Notes: a model not told the origin generated them from the letters alone. 64,000 nucleotides of DNA from Roseomonas elaeocarpi (GCF_042433915.1 NZ_JBHLUN010000005.1:496001-560000), one strand, 5' to 3'; positions 10,081-19,781 are shown, numbered from the stretch's first letter. A program made the numbers and translations.

Positions 10081-10933
10081 CGCCGCCGTATCCGCGGCGG
10101 AAGCCAAGCGTTGGCGAGACCTGCGCAAGCGCTTCCTGTCCGCCGTGATCTTGGGCCCCCTGGCGCTGCTCTGCGTCTGGCTGGGCTCCGATCCGTTCAC
10201 CGCTCTGATGGCCGTCTGCGTCGCGGTCCTGACCTGGGAATGGGTGCATCTTTGCGGGCTCCGGGCGCGGGAGCTGCCGGGGCTGGCCGTTCCGCTGGCC
10301 GTGCTGCTCGCGGGCGCTGCCGCGGTGGTGGAGCGGCCGCTGATTGCCTGGGCGGTGCTGCTGCTGGGCTTCCTGCTCGCCTGGAGCGTGGCGCAGTGGT
10401 CGCGCGGGCGCTCCGGCGTGCCGCGCCAGCCTTCGCTGCGTCTGGCCCTGGGCGTGCTCTACATCGGCATCGGCGGGCTGTGCCTGATCGAGCTGCGCCA
10501 CGACAACCAGGCCGGCCGCGACAACCTGCTGTTCCTGCTCGCCGCCGTCTGGGCCAGCGACATCGGCGCCTACATGGCCGGCCGCCTCCTTGGCGGGCCG
10601 AAGCTCTGGCCGCGGGTCTCGCCCAACAAGACCTGGTCGGGCTCGCTCGGCGGGCTGGTGCTGGCCATGGCGGTGGGCGCGGCACTGACGCTGGTGCTGG
10701 CCCCAGGCTCGATGGTGCGCGCCGCGGTCATCGCGGCGGGGCTGGCGGTGGCGACCCAGGCCGGCGACCTGCTGGAAAGCGCCATCAAGCGGCACTTCAA
10801 GGTCAAGGACACGTCCAGCCTGATCCCTGGCCATGGCGGGCTGCTGGACCGGCTCGACGGACTGCTGGCGGCGGCCCCGCTGGCGGCACTGATTTCCCTG
10901 GCTATCGGCTACGGAGTACCACTTTGGCGGTAG
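10073..10933 (+). CDS. cdsA: Phosphatidate cytidylyltransferase
   Basis: Integral membrane enzyme making CDP-diacylglycerol from CTP and phosphatidate for phospholipid synthesis. 286 aa with about seven or eight hydrophobic segments. The C-terminal CdsA signature is clear: SPNKTWSGSLGG, then GDLLESAIKRHFKVKDTS and PGHGGLLDRLDG. It uses a TTG start that overlaps the end of uppS by 8 nt, implying coupled translation. Confidence 0.94.
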   Translation: MSDAAVSAAEAKRWRDLRKRFLSAVILGPLALLCVWLGSDPFTALMAVCVAVLTWEWVHLCGLRARELPGLAVPLAVLLAGAAAVVERPLIAWAVLLLGFLLAWSVAQWSRGRSGVPRQPSLRLALGVLYIGIGGLCLIELRHDNQAGRDNLLFLLAAVWASDIGAYMAGRLLGGPKLWPRVSPNKTWSGSLGGLVLAMAVGAALTLVLAPGSMVRAAVIAAGLAVATQAGDLLESAIKRHFKVKDTSSLIPGHGGLLDRLDGLLAAAPLAALISLAIGYGVPLWR

Positions 10934-10943
10934 CGGTCACGCG

Positions 10944-12110
10944 ATGACGCGCAGCATCACGATCCTGGGCAGCACCGGCTCCGTCGGCCGCAGCACGGTC
11001 GCCCTGCTGGATGCCGCCGCGCCCGGCACCTTCGCGGTGGAAGCGCTGGTGGCGGGCCGCGACGTGACGGGCCTGGCGGCGCAGGCGCGGCGCCTGCGCC
11101 CGAGGCTGGCGGTGCTGGCGGACGAGGGTGGCCTGCCGGCGCTGCGCGACGCCCTGGCGGGAACCGGCGTGGAATGCGCGGCGGGCACCCGGGCCGTCGA
11201 GGAAGCGGCCGCACGCCCGGCCGACTGGACCATGGCCGCGATCGTCGGTGCCGTGGGCCTGCCCCCGACGCTGGCGGCCCTGCGGCGTGGCGGCACGCTG
11301 GCTCTGGCCAACAAGGAAAGCCTGGTCTGTGCGGGCGAGATCTTTCTCGCCGTGGCGGCGCGCTCCGGCGCCACGCTGCTGCCGGTCGATTCCGAGCACA
11401 ACGCGATCTTCCAGGCGCTCGACACCCGGCAGCCCTCGGTCCCTGAGAAGATCATCCTGACCGCCTCGGGTGGCCCCTTCCGCCATGCCTCGCGGGAGGA
11501 GATGGCGGCCGCCACGCCGGAGCAGGCCGTGCGCCACCCGGTCTGGAGCATGGGCGCCAAGATCAGCGTCGACAGCGCCACCATGTTCAACAAGGCGCTG
11601 GAGGTCATCGAGGCCGCCCGCCTGTTCCCGGTGCCGCACGAGCGCATCGAGGTCCTGGTGCACCCGCAGTCGGCGGTGCACGGGCTGGTGCAGTACGCCG
11701 ACGGCTCGCTGATCGCGCAGCTCGGCACGCCCGACATGCGCACGCCGATCGCCCACGCCCTGGCCTGGCCCCGGCGGATGCACGCCGATGTCGGCCGGCT
11801 CGACCTCGCGGCGCTGGGGCGGCTGGATTTCTTCCCGCCCGATGCCGATCGTTTCCCCGCGTTACGGCTCGTGCGCGAAGCCTTGCGGGCGGGGCAGGGG
11901 GCTACCACCATTTTCAACGCTGCCAACGAGGTCGCCGTGTCGCGGTTCCTGGGCCGCCGCCTGGGTTTTCTCGGGATTGCGCAGGTCGTGGAAGCCACGC
12001 TGGAGCGGCTCGGGGCGCCCGCCGTTGCCGACCTGGGCGCGGTGCTCGCCCTGGATGCCGAGGCCCGGCGCGCGGCGGAGGCGGCAGCGGACGCACTCGG
12101 GCTCCGTTAG
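10944..12110 (+). CDS. dxr: 1-deoxy-D-xylulose 5-phosphate reductoisomerase
   Basis: Second step of the MEP isoprenoid pathway, supplying precursors used by the neighbouring uppS. 388 aa. NADPH-binding N-terminus ILGSTGSVGRSTVALL; metal and substrate motifs VDSEHNAIFQAL and TASGGPFR; flexible-loop region HPVWSMGAKISVDSATMFNK. It starts at ATG 10944, 10 bp after cdsA. Confidence 0.96.
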   Translation: MTRSITILGSTGSVGRSTVALLDAAAPGTFAVEALVAGRDVTGLAAQARRLRPRLAVLADEGGLPALRDALAGTGVECAAGTRAVEEAAARPADWTMAAIVGAVGLPPTLAALRRGGTLALANKESLVCAGEIFLAVAARSGATLLPVDSEHNAIFQALDTRQPSVPEKIILTASGGPFRHASREEMAAATPEQAVRHPVWSMGAKISVDSATMFNKALEVIEAARLFPVPHERIEVLVHPQSAVHGLVQYADGSLIAQLGTPDMRTPIAHALAWPRRMHADVGRLDLAALGRLDFFPPDADRFPALRLVREALRAGQGATTIFNAANEVAVSRFLGRRLGFLGIAQVVEATLERLGAPAVADLGAVLALDAEARRAAEAAADALGLR

Positions 12111-12134
12111 GGGCCCTTCTCGGAGAGTTTCGGT

Positions 12135-13262
12135 TTGGACCCCTCGCTCGGCACGCTCGTCGGCCCCCTTCGCACGATCATCGCCTTCGTGGTGGTGCTC
12201 GGCGTGCTGGTCTTCATCCATGAGGCCGGACACTACTGGGCGGCGCGCTGGCGCGGCGTCCATGTGGAGCGCTTCGCCATCGGCTTCGGCCGTGCCCTGG
12301 CCCGCTGGACCGACCGTCGCGGAACGGAATGGCAGATCGGCTGGCTGCCCCTGGGCGGCTACGTGAAGCTGCACGGCCACGAGCAGCCCGCCGATGTTTC
12401 GCCCGAGGACCGCGCGCGCTGGCAGGCGGGGCGGACCTTTCACGACAAGCCGGTGGGCGACCGCGCCATCGTGGTGGCGGCTGGTCCGATCGCCAACTTC
12501 GTGCTGGCCGCGGTGCTCTTCGCGCTGCTGTTTGCCACCGTCGGACAGCCGGTGATGACCGCCACGGTCGGGCAGGTGGTGGCCGGCAGCGCTGCGGAGC
12601 AGGCCGGGCTGCAGCAGGGCGACACCATCCTCTCGGTCGATGGCACGCCCATCACGCGCTTCACCGAGCTCCAGGACCGCGTCGGCCCCAGCGCCGGCAA
12701 GCCCCTCGCGCTGCACGTCCAGCGCGGCCTGCAGCTGCTCGACCTGACGGCGACGCCGTCGGCCCGCCCTGGCAGCGAAGGGCAGCAGCCCACGGGCGTC
12801 CTGGGCATCGCGGCGGGGGCACCCACCTTCGAGCAGGTCGGCCCGCTGCGCGCCGTCTGGATGGGCGTGACCCGCACCGTGGAGGTTTCGCGCGAAACGC
12901 TGGTGGGCGTTTGGCAGATGATCACCCGGCAGCGCGGCACGGACGAGCTCGGCGGACCGCTGCGGATCATGCAGATCTCGGGTCAGGCTGCGGCGCTGGG
13001 CCTGCCGAGCTTGATTACCTTTATCGCGGTGCTCTCGGTCAATCTTGGCCTGATCAACCTGTTCCCCATCCCCGTGCTCGACGGTGGCCACCTCGTCTTC
13101 TACGCGGTGGAAGCGCTGCGCGGCCGTCCCCTGTCCGCGCGGGCGATGGAATACGGGCTGCGGGCGGGCCTCGCGGTGCTGGCGACGCTTTTTATTTTCT
13201 CCACATGGAACGACCTGAGCCATCTTGGCGTTGTTCGTTGGATCGCGGGGCTGGCCGGCTAG
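12135..13262 (+). CDS. rseP: Site-2 (RIP) metalloprotease RseP
   Basis: Inner-membrane protease that cleaves anti-sigma factors and remnant signal peptides. 375 aa. The zinc motif HEAGH is in the first membrane segment (about residue 32). A single PDZ domain is in the middle (E. coli has two). The conserved NLFPIPVLDGGH is near residue 310. It uses a TTG start at 12135. The position between dxr and bamA is the usual one. Confidence 0.95.
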   Translation: MDPSLGTLVGPLRTIIAFVVVLGVLVFIHEAGHYWAARWRGVHVERFAIGFGRALARWTDRRGTEWQIGWLPLGGYVKLHGHEQPADVSPEDRARWQAGRTFHDKPVGDRAIVVAAGPIANFVLAAVLFALLFATVGQPVMTATVGQVVAGSAAEQAGLQQGDTILSVDGTPITRFTELQDRVGPSAGKPLALHVQRGLQLLDLTATPSARPGSEGQQPTGVLGIAAGAPTFEQVGPLRAVWMGVTRTVEVSRETLVGVWQMITRQRGTDELGGPLRIMQISGQAAALGLPSLITFIAVLSVNLGLINLFPIPVLDGGHLVFYAVEALRGRPLSARAMEYGLRAGLAVLATLFIFSTWNDLSHLGVVRWIAGLAG

Positions 13263-13390
13263 GCCTTCCCCGTCTTCCGTGCTGAGACAGGGTTGGCGCG
13301 AAGGGGAGGTTCCCGCTAGTTTGCGGCCCGCCCCTGGGGCCCTTCCGCTGGAAGGGCGGCCGGGGGGTATGCCGGCACGGAACCTGACCT

Positions 13391-15730
13391 TTGCACGCCA
13401 CTCGCGCTCTGCTCCTCGCTGCCACTTGTCTCGTCCCCGTGCTCGCTGCCCATCAGGCGGAGGCACAGCCTCGCCGGAGTGCTCCCGCCCGTCCCACGGC
13501 GGCCCGGCCGCAGGGCGGCATCGTTCAGGGCATCGACGTGTCCGGGAACCAGCGAATCGAGGCGGACACGATTCGCTCCTACATGCTGCTGCAGCCGGGG
13601 GACCAGTTCGAAGCTGACCGCCTCGACCGCTCCCTTCGTGCCCTTTATGCCACAGGCCTGTTCCGTGACGTTCAGGTCGGCCGCCAGGGCGACCGGATCA
13701 CGGTGCGGGTGCAGGAAAACCCGATCGTCAATCGCGTCGCCTTCGAGGGCAACCGCAAGCTGTCGGACGATCAGCTGCGGCCGGTGGTGCAGCTGGTTCC
13801 CCGCGCCGTGTTCACGCCGCAGGCCGCCCAGACCGACCGGCAGCACCTGCTGGAAGTCTATGCCCGCCGCGGCCGCTTCGCCGCCACCATCGAGCCGAAG
13901 ATCATCGAGCTCGACCAGAACCGCGTCGACGTGGTCTTCGAGATCACCGAGAACGACACAGCGCTGGTCAGCCGCATCAACTTCGTGGGCAACGACGCCT
14001 TTTCCGACAGCCGTCTGAAGGAGATCGTGGCGACCCGCGAGGCCGCCTGGTACCGGCCCTTCAGCTCCTCCGACACCTACGATCCCGACCGGCTGAACTT
14101 CGACCGGGAACTACTGCGTCGCTACTACCTGCGCCAGGGCTACGCCGACGTGCAGATCACCTCGGCGGCGGCGGAGCTGGCGCCGGACCGGTCCGGCTTC
14201 TTCATCACCTACACGATCAACGAGGGGAAGCGGTACCGCGTCTCCAAGATCGACGTCGTCTCGCACCTGCGCAACATCACGCCCGAGCAGCTGCGCGGCC
14301 AGATCGATCTCCAGCCCGGCGACTGGTACGATGGTGAGCGCGTGGAGAACGCGACCCAGGCGATCCAGGACCGCGGCAACGAGCTCGGCGCGCCCTTCGT
14401 GGAAGCGCAGCCGCGCATCCAACGCGACCGCGAGAAGGGCACTGTCGAGATCACCTTCGACGTGAACGAGGGCGAGAAGCTCTACGTCGACCGCATCGAC
14501 ATCACCGGCAACACCCGCACCGAGGACCACGTGATCCGGCGCGAGTTCCGCATCGCCGAGGGTGACGCCTTCAACGCCGCGCAGCTGCGGCGCTCCCGCC
14601 AGCGCGTGCGCGACCTCGGCTACTTCAACGACGTCAACGTCACCACCTCGCCGGGTTCCGCCCCGGACCGGGTGAACGTCAACGCCAACGTGTCCGAGAA
14701 GGCCACCGGCGAGATCAGCCTGGGCGGCGGCTATTCCACGGATTCGGGCGCTCTGGCGGAGGTCGGCCTGCGCGAGCGTAACCTGCTGGGTACCGGCATC
14801 GATGCCAGTATCGACGGCACCATCGCGCAGCGCCGCTCCTCGGTTCAGGCCTCGGTGACGGAGCCGTCCTTCCTGGATCGCAACCTCGCCGTCGGCGCCG
14901 ACGTGTTCTACGTCACGCGCGACCTGCGCGACTACTCGGGCTACCAGGAACGCCGTTACGGCTTCACGCTGCGCGCCGGCTACGAGTTCAACGAGTTCCT
15001 GCGCCAGTCGTGGAACTACACGTTGTCCCAGCGTAACATCTTCGACATCTCCGACGACGTCACCAGCCAGTACATCCTGGAACAGAAGGGCAAGAGCCTG
15101 CTGTCCCAGGTCGGCCAGACGCTGACCTACGACCGCCGCAACTCGCGCCTCGACCCGTCGGACGGCTACGTGCTGCGCTTCGGCACCGACCTTGCCGGCC
15201 TGGGCGGCGAGGCGAAGTACGTCCGACTGAAGCTCGACGGCTCCTACTACATCCCGTTCGAGAAGCTGCTGGGCGACCCGCACTACGTGCTGGCGCTGTC
15301 GGCAGGCGGTGGCTACCTGAAGAACTTCTCCGGGGGCCGCGACCTGATCGTGGACCGCTTCTTCCTCGGCGGCGACAACCTGCGCGGCTTCGAAGTGGCA
15401 GGTGCCGGTCCGCGCGACGTGGGCTCGGCGAACAACGAGTCCCTCGGCGGCCGCCTGATCTGGACGCAGTCCACCGAGTTCCGCTTCCCGCTGCCCATCC
15501 CCGACGAGCTTGGCATCACCGGCCGCACCTTCGTGGACGTGGGCGCGCTGAGCCAGTCGTCGAGCGGCGCCACCGTGCGCAGCGATGCCTCGCCGCGCGT
15601 GGGCGCCGGTGTGGGCATTTCCTGGGCCAGCCCATTCGGCCTGATCAACCTCGACTTCGCCGTGCCCGTGGTGAAGAAGAGCTACGACGAGACGCAGGTG
15701 TTCCGCTTCGGCTTCGGCACCCGCTTCTAA
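13391..15730 (+). CDS. bamA: Outer membrane protein assembly factor BamA
   Basis: Core of the BAM complex that inserts beta-barrels. 779 aa. A signal peptide covers about residues 1-25. Five POTRA repeats follow (starting IVQGIDVSGNQRIEADTI), then a C-terminal 16-strand barrel from about residue 420, ending in the aromatic FRFGFGTRF required for barrel assembly. The only start that keeps the whole signal peptide is TTG 13391; an in-frame TGA lies just two codons upstream at 13385. The Shine-Dalgarno match is weak. It is followed closely by an OmpH/Skp-like gene. Confidence 0.95.
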   Translation: MHATRALLLAATCLVPVLAAHQAEAQPRRSAPARPTAARPQGGIVQGIDVSGNQRIEADTIRSYMLLQPGDQFEADRLDRSLRALYATGLFRDVQVGRQGDRITVRVQENPIVNRVAFEGNRKLSDDQLRPVVQLVPRAVFTPQAAQTDRQHLLEVYARRGRFAATIEPKIIELDQNRVDVVFEITENDTALVSRINFVGNDAFSDSRLKEIVATREAAWYRPFSSSDTYDPDRLNFDRELLRRYYLRQGYADVQITSAAAELAPDRSGFFITYTINEGKRYRVSKIDVVSHLRNITPEQLRGQIDLQPGDWYDGERVENATQAIQDRGNELGAPFVEAQPRIQRDREKGTVEITFDVNEGEKLYVDRIDITGNTRTEDHVIRREFRIAEGDAFNAAQLRRSRQRVRDLGYFNDVNVTTSPGSAPDRVNVNANVSEKATGEISLGGGYSTDSGALAEVGLRERNLLGTGIDASIDGTIAQRRSSVQASVTEPSFLDRNLAVGADVFYVTRDLRDYSGYQERRYGFTLRAGYEFNEFLRQSWNYTLSQRNIFDISDDVTSQYILEQKGKSLLSQVGQTLTYDRRNSRLDPSDGYVLRFGTDLAGLGGEAKYVRLKLDGSYYIPFEKLLGDPHYVLALSAGGGYLKNFSGGRDLIVDRFFLGGDNLRGFEVAGAGPRDVGSANNESLGGRLIWTQSTEFRFPLPIPDELGITGRTFVDVGALSQSSSGATVRSDASPRVGAGVGISWASPFGLINLDFAVPVVKKSYDETQVFRFGFGTRF

Positions 15731-15744
15731 GATATCCGGAGTTC

Positions 15745-16590
15745 ATGATGATGAAGGCGCGCAGCGCTCTCGCCGCCCTGGCCGTCCTGCTTCCCGCCGC
15801 CGCGACGGTTGCGCCGGCGCAGGCGCAGGATTGGTTCGTGCCCAACCAGGGGCAGCAGCAGCGCCCGGCTCAGCAGGCTCCGCGCCCGGCTCAGCAGGCG
15901 CCGCAGCAGCGTCCGCCGCAGGCCGTGCAGCGCGCCGCGCTGCCGCCGGGTCAGCAGCCCCCCGATGCCGTGATCGGCATCGTGGACGTGCCCGAGGTTC
16001 AGCGGAACTCCACCGCCTTCAACGCCGTGCGCGAGGAGATCGAGCGCCGTCGCCAGAAGCTGAACGACGACCTTCAGCGCGAGCAGGCGAGCTGGCGCGA
16101 CCAGCAGCAGCAGCTCCAGCAGGAGCGCGCCGCCCTGACGCCCGAGCTGCAGCGCAACCCGCCCGAGGCGCTTCGCAACAAGGAGCGTGAGCTGCAGGAG
16201 AAGATCACCGAGAGCCAGCGCGTCCTGCGCGACCGCTCGCGCGGGATCGAGCAGGCGGCGCAGCAGGCGCTCAACGAGATCGAGCAGGCGCTGGCCGTGG
16301 TGGTCCGCCAGGTCGCGTCGTCGCGCAAGGTCAACATCGTGCTGCCGCGGCCGCTGGTGATCTTCAACGAGCCGCCCTTCGACCTGACGGAGGAGATCAG
16401 CCAGCAGCTGAACCGTCAGCTCCGCAGCGTGAACCTCGCCCCCGAGGGTGCGGCCCCCAGTGCCGACGTTCCGCCGCCCCCGCCCGCTCCGCCAGGCCAG
16501 GGTGGCAACGCTCAGGCGGGCAGCACGCAGGGGCAAGCCGCCCAGCAGCCGGCGCGCCCCGCCGCGCAGGGCCAGCAGCAGCGCCGCTGA
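15745..16590 (+). CDS. OmpH/Skp-family periplasmic chaperone
   Basis: 281 aa with a signal peptide ending APAQAQ. Residues 30-75 are Gln/Pro-rich with repeats such as RPAQQAPRPAQQAPQQ. The Skp core starts at VIGIVDVPEVQRNS and continues through a long coiled coil rich in Gln/Glu/Arg (about 95-170). The tail is again Pro/Gln-rich. Skp escorts outer-membrane proteins to BamA, the gene directly upstream. The two low-complexity flanks make it longer than E. coli Skp (161 aa). Three consecutive ATG codons leave the exact start uncertain by two residues. Confidence 0.9.
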   Translation: MMMKARSALAALAVLLPAAATVAPAQAQDWFVPNQGQQQRPAQQAPRPAQQAPQQRPPQAVQRAALPPGQQPPDAVIGIVDVPEVQRNSTAFNAVREEIERRRQKLNDDLQREQASWRDQQQQLQQERAALTPELQRNPPEALRNKERELQEKITESQRVLRDRSRGIEQAAQQALNEIEQALAVVVRQVASSRKVNIVLPRPLVIFNEPPFDLTEEISQQLNRQLRSVNLAPEGAAPSADVPPPPPAPPGQGGNAQAGSTQGQAAQQPARPAAQGQQQRR

Positions 16591-16597
16591 CGTTCCG

Positions 16598-17635
16598 GTG
16601 ACGGACGCGCGCTTCCATCCGGCGGCGGGGGAATTCGACCTCGCCGCCATCGCCGCCTCCGCCGGAGCCGAGCTCGTTTCGGGTGACCCGTCGCGCCGCC
16701 TGCGCGGCGTGGCACCCCTGAACACGGCCGATGGCGGCGAACTCGCCTTCGCGGAAGGGCGTCGCAACCTCGAGGCGCTGCGGGCGACGGCGGCCGGTGC
16801 CGTGGTGGTCGCGGCGGACCAGGTGGCCGAGGTGCCGGAAGGGGTGGCCGTGCTGCGCGCCCGCTCCCCGCAACTGGCCTTCGCCCGGGCCGCGGCGCTG
16901 TTCCATCCGCCCCAGGCTCCCCGGCCCGGCATCCACCCGACAGCGGTGATCGGCGAAGGCTGCCGGATCGGCGAGGGTTGCGAGATCGGTCCCTACGCCG
17001 TGATCGGCCGCGACGTGACGCTCGGCGCCCGCTGCATCCTGGGCCCCCACGTCACCGTCGGGGACGGTTGCGTGTTCGGCGACGACTGCCACCTCCAGGC
17101 CCATGCCAGCGTCGCTTTCTGCCTGGCAGGCAACGAGGTCGTGTTGCATCCCGGCGCCCGGGTCGGCAACGAGGGCTTCGGCTTCGTACCCGATGAGCAG
17201 GGGCGCTTCGTGACCGTGCCGCAGCTCGGCCGCGTCATCCTGGAGGACCGGGTACAGGTCGGCGCCAATTCCTGCGTGGACCGGGGCGCCGCGGGCGACA
17301 CGGTGCTCGGCGCGGGAACGCGATTGGACAACCTCGTGATGCTCGGACACAACGTGCGGACGGGGCGCGGCTGCATCGTGGTGGCCCAGGCGGGGATCTC
17401 AGGCTCCACCGTGCTGGGCGACTACGTGACGGTGGCGGCCCAGGCCGGGCTGACCGGGCACCTGCGGATCGGGACCAAGGCCCGGATCGGTGCACAGTCC
17501 GGCGTGATGAACGACGTGCCGGCGGGAACCGACGTGCTCGGCAGCCCGTCTCAGCCGGTGCGCGACGCGATGCGCGGCTACGCCACACTGCGAAAGCTGG
17601 CGGCCAGGAAAGACGTGACGGACAGGACAGGATGA
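16598..17635 (+). CDS. lpxD: UDP-3-O-(3-hydroxyacyl)glucosamine N-acyltransferase
   Basis: Third step of lipid A synthesis: N-acylation of UDP-3-O-acyl-GlcN. 345 aa from the GTG at 16598 (VTDARFHPAAGEFDL). An N-terminal uridine-binding domain precedes left-handed beta-helix hexapeptide repeats (IHPTAVIGEGCRIGEGCEIG onward). The catalytic His is in LGHNVRTGRG. The GTG is preferred because upstream in-frame sequence lies inside the previous gene. The stop overlaps fabZ in an ATGA. Confidence 0.95.
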   Translation: MTDARFHPAAGEFDLAAIAASAGAELVSGDPSRRLRGVAPLNTADGGELAFAEGRRNLEALRATAAGAVVVAADQVAEVPEGVAVLRARSPQLAFARAAALFHPPQAPRPGIHPTAVIGEGCRIGEGCEIGPYAVIGRDVTLGARCILGPHVTVGDGCVFGDDCHLQAHASVAFCLAGNEVVLHPGARVGNEGFGFVPDEQGRFVTVPQLGRVILEDRVQVGANSCVDRGAAGDTVLGAGTRLDNLVMLGHNVRTGRGCIVVAQAGISGSTVLGDYVTVAAQAGLTGHLRIGTKARIGAQSGVMNDVPAGTDVLGSPSQPVRDAMRGYATLRKLAARKDVTDRTG

Positions 17636-18105
17636 GCGGTCAGCAAGAGTCGCAGGGGGAAACCCTCGACGCCTATGATATCGGGCAGATCATGGAGGCG
17701 ATCCCGCATCGCTATCCCATGCTGCTGGTCGACCGCATCGTGGACGTGGTGCTGGGCGAACGTGCCACGGGCGTGAAGAACGTCACGGTCAACGAGAACT
17801 TCTTCCAGGGCCACTTCCCGCGCCACCCGGTGATGCCCGGCGTGCTGATCATCGAGAGCATGGCGCAGACGGCGGCGGTGCTGGTGGTCAAGACACTGGG
17901 CCCGTCGGCGCACGGCAAGCTCGTGTACTTCATGACCGTGGAGAACGCGAAGTTCCGCAAGCCCGTGGTGCCGGGCGACCAGCTGCGCATCCACGTGGTC
18001 AAGGAGCGTCAGCGCGGCAACGTTTGGAAGTTCGCGGCCGAGGCCAAGGTGGACGGCGTCGTGGTGGCGGAAGCGACCTACGCCGCCATGATTCTGGACA
18101 AGTGA
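17632..18105 (+). CDS. fabZ: 3-hydroxyacyl-ACP dehydratase FabZ
   Basis: Dehydratase of fatty-acid elongation with a hot-dog fold. 157 aa. HRYPMLLVDR and the catalytic HFPRHPVMPGVLIIESMAQ motif are present, with the active His and Glu. It overlaps lpxD (ATGA) and lpxA (GTGA). Its place among lpx genes is standard and links control of hydroxyacyl-ACP use between lipid A and phospholipids. Confidence 0.97.
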   Translation: MSGQQESQGETLDAYDIGQIMEAIPHRYPMLLVDRIVDVVLGERATGVKNVTVNENFFQGHFPRHPVMPGVLIIESMAQTAAVLVVKTLGPSAHGKLVYFMTVENAKFRKPVVPGDQLRIHVVKERQRGNVWKFAAEAKVDGVVVAEATYAAMILDK

Positions 18106-18935
18106 GCGTGGCGGAGATCCATCCCACCGCCATCATCGCCGAGGGCGCGCGCCTGGGTGAGGGCGTTCGCATCGGTCCCTGGTGCACCGTGGGCCCCAAG
18201 GCGGTGCTGGGCAATGGCGTCGAGCTCGTGTCCCACGCGGTGGTCGACGGGGAAACCACGCTGGGCGACGGCGCCGTGCTGATGCCCTTCGCCTCCGTGG
18301 GACTGCCGCCGCAGGACCTCAAGTACAAGGGCGAACCCACCCGCGTGGAGGTCGGTGCACGCACCATCCTGCGCGAACATTCGACCGTGCATCGCGGCAG
18401 CGTCGGCGGTCACGGCGTGACGCGCATCGGCGACGACTGCCTGATCATGGCCTGCGCCCATGTGGGCCATGACTGCAACCTGTCGCACCACGTCATCCTG
18501 GCCAACAACGTGATGCTGGGCGGTCACGTCGAGATCGGCGACACCACCTTCGTCGGCGGTGGCGCGGCGGTGCACCAGTTCGTCCGGATCGGACGGCAGG
18601 CGGTGGTCGGCGGCATGAGCGGCGTCGAGGCCGACGTGATCCCCTACGGCGCCTGCCTGGGTGATCGCGCGAGGCTCACGGGCTTGAACCTGATCGGCCT
18701 CAAGCGGCGCGGCTTCAGCCGGGATCGCATCAACGCCCTGCGCGCCGCGGTGCGCACCCTGTTCGCGCGTGACGGCGTTTTCGCGGACCGGCTGTCACGC
18801 ACCCGCAGCACCTGGGGAGAGGACCCGGCGGTGGCGGAGATCCTGGGCTTCATGGATGCCCGTAGCCGGCGCGGTCTGATGCGGGCCCGGGTCCACGGGC
18901 AGCGCGAGGACGACGCCGCGGGCGAGGTGGCTTGA
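18102..18935 (+). CDS. lpxA: UDP-N-acetylglucosamine acyltransferase
   Basis: First step of lipid A synthesis: O-acylation of UDP-GlcNAc. 277 aa from GTG 18102; GTG 18108 is an alternative two codons downstream. Hexapeptide repeats begin IHPTAIIAEGARLGEGVRIG. The active-site region MACAHVGHDCNLSHHVILAN carries the catalytic His. The C-terminal helical domain runs LNLIGLKRRGFSRDRINALR. The start overlaps the fabZ stop, so the lpxD-fabZ-lpxA set is translationally coupled. Confidence 0.96.
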   Translation: MSVAEIHPTAIIAEGARLGEGVRIGPWCTVGPKAVLGNGVELVSHAVVDGETTLGDGAVLMPFASVGLPPQDLKYKGEPTRVEVGARTILREHSTVHRGSVGGHGVTRIGDDCLIMACAHVGHDCNLSHHVILANNVMLGGHVEIGDTTFVGGGAAVHQFVRIGRQAVVGGMSGVEADVIPYGACLGDRARLTGLNLIGLKRRGFSRDRINALRAAVRTLFARDGVFADRLSRTRSTWGEDPAVAEILGFMDARSRRGLMRARVHGQREDDAAGEVA

Positions 18936-19774
18936 GTCAGGGTTCCGGGCCGCTCGGCCTTTTCGCCGGCGGCGGCGAGCTGCCGCTGCGCGTGGCCGCC
19001 GCCGCCCGGCAGGCGGGGCGTGAGGTCCGTGTGGTGCTGCTGCAGGACTTCGCCCTGCCGGCGGATTGGGCTGGCTTTCCCAGCCTGACGCTGCGTCTCG
19101 GCGCGCTCGGCTCCGCGATCCCCTGGCTGCGCGAGCAGGGCGTCCGGCAACTGGTTCTGGCCGGCAATGTCCGCCGGCCGTCCTTCCTGGCGCTGCGGCC
19201 CGACGCGGCCTCGGCCCGCTACATCGCACGCATCGGCATGCGTGCCTTTTCCGGCGATGACGGGCTGCTGAAGGCGGTGCGGCGTGTCTTGGAGGAGGAG
19301 GGCTTCATCCTTCTCGGGGCGCAGGCCCTGCTGCACGACATCCAGGTTCCGCCCGGCCTGCTGACGCGTGCCGCGCCTTCCGAACGCGACCACGACGACA
19401 TCCGGCGCGGCGTGGCCGTGGTGCGGAGCCTGGGACAGCTGGATGTCGGCCAGGCGGCCGTGGTTCAGCAGGGCTTGGTGCTGGGCGTCGAGGGCGTGGA
19501 AGGCACCGACGCGCTGATCCGCCGCTGCGGCGAGCTGCGGCGCGATGGCGGCGGCGGCGTGGTGGTGAAGCTGGTAAAGCCGTCCCAGGATCGCAGCTTG
19601 GACATGCCGACAATCGGGCCGGAAACGGTCGAGGCCACGCGGGCCGCCGGGCTGTCGGGCATCGCCTTCGAGGCCGGGGGAACCCTGCTTCTCAACCGGG
19701 ACGCCACGGTGGCCGCCGCGGACCGGCATGGGATCTTCCTGCTGAGCCTGTCGCCGGACGGGAACGCCCCTTAA
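18932..19774 (+). CDS. lpxI: UDP-2,3-diacylglucosamine pyrophosphatase LpxI
   Basis: Hydrolyses UDP-2,3-diacyl-GlcN to lipid X in alphaproteobacteria, where it replaces LpxH. 280 aa. The N-terminus GLFAGGGELPLRVAAAARQ and the C-terminal block VVVKLVKPSQDRSLDMPTIG followed by GIAFEAGGTLLLNRDATV are typical of LpxI (former DUF1009). It starts at a TTG (18932) that overlaps the lpxA stop. It is the last gene of the long core block; lpxB, which often follows, is not in this window. Confidence 0.94.
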   Translation: MSQGSGPLGLFAGGGELPLRVAAAARQAGREVRVVLLQDFALPADWAGFPSLTLRLGALGSAIPWLREQGVRQLVLAGNVRRPSFLALRPDAASARYIARIGMRAFSGDDGLLKAVRRVLEEEGFILLGAQALLHDIQVPPGLLTRAAPSERDHDDIRRGVAVVRSLGQLDVGQAAVVQQGLVLGVEGVEGTDALIRRCGELRRDGGGGVVVKLVKPSQDRSLDMPTIGPETVEATRAAGLSGIAFEAGGTLLLNRDATVAAADRHGIFLLSLSPDGNAP

Positions 19775-19781
19775 GGAAGCG

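Noticed and set aside
15850..15960. Repeats in the Skp-like gene considered as a CRISPR or tandem DNA array
   Set aside because: They are short Gln/Pro-codon repeats inside a coding frame, with no spacers.
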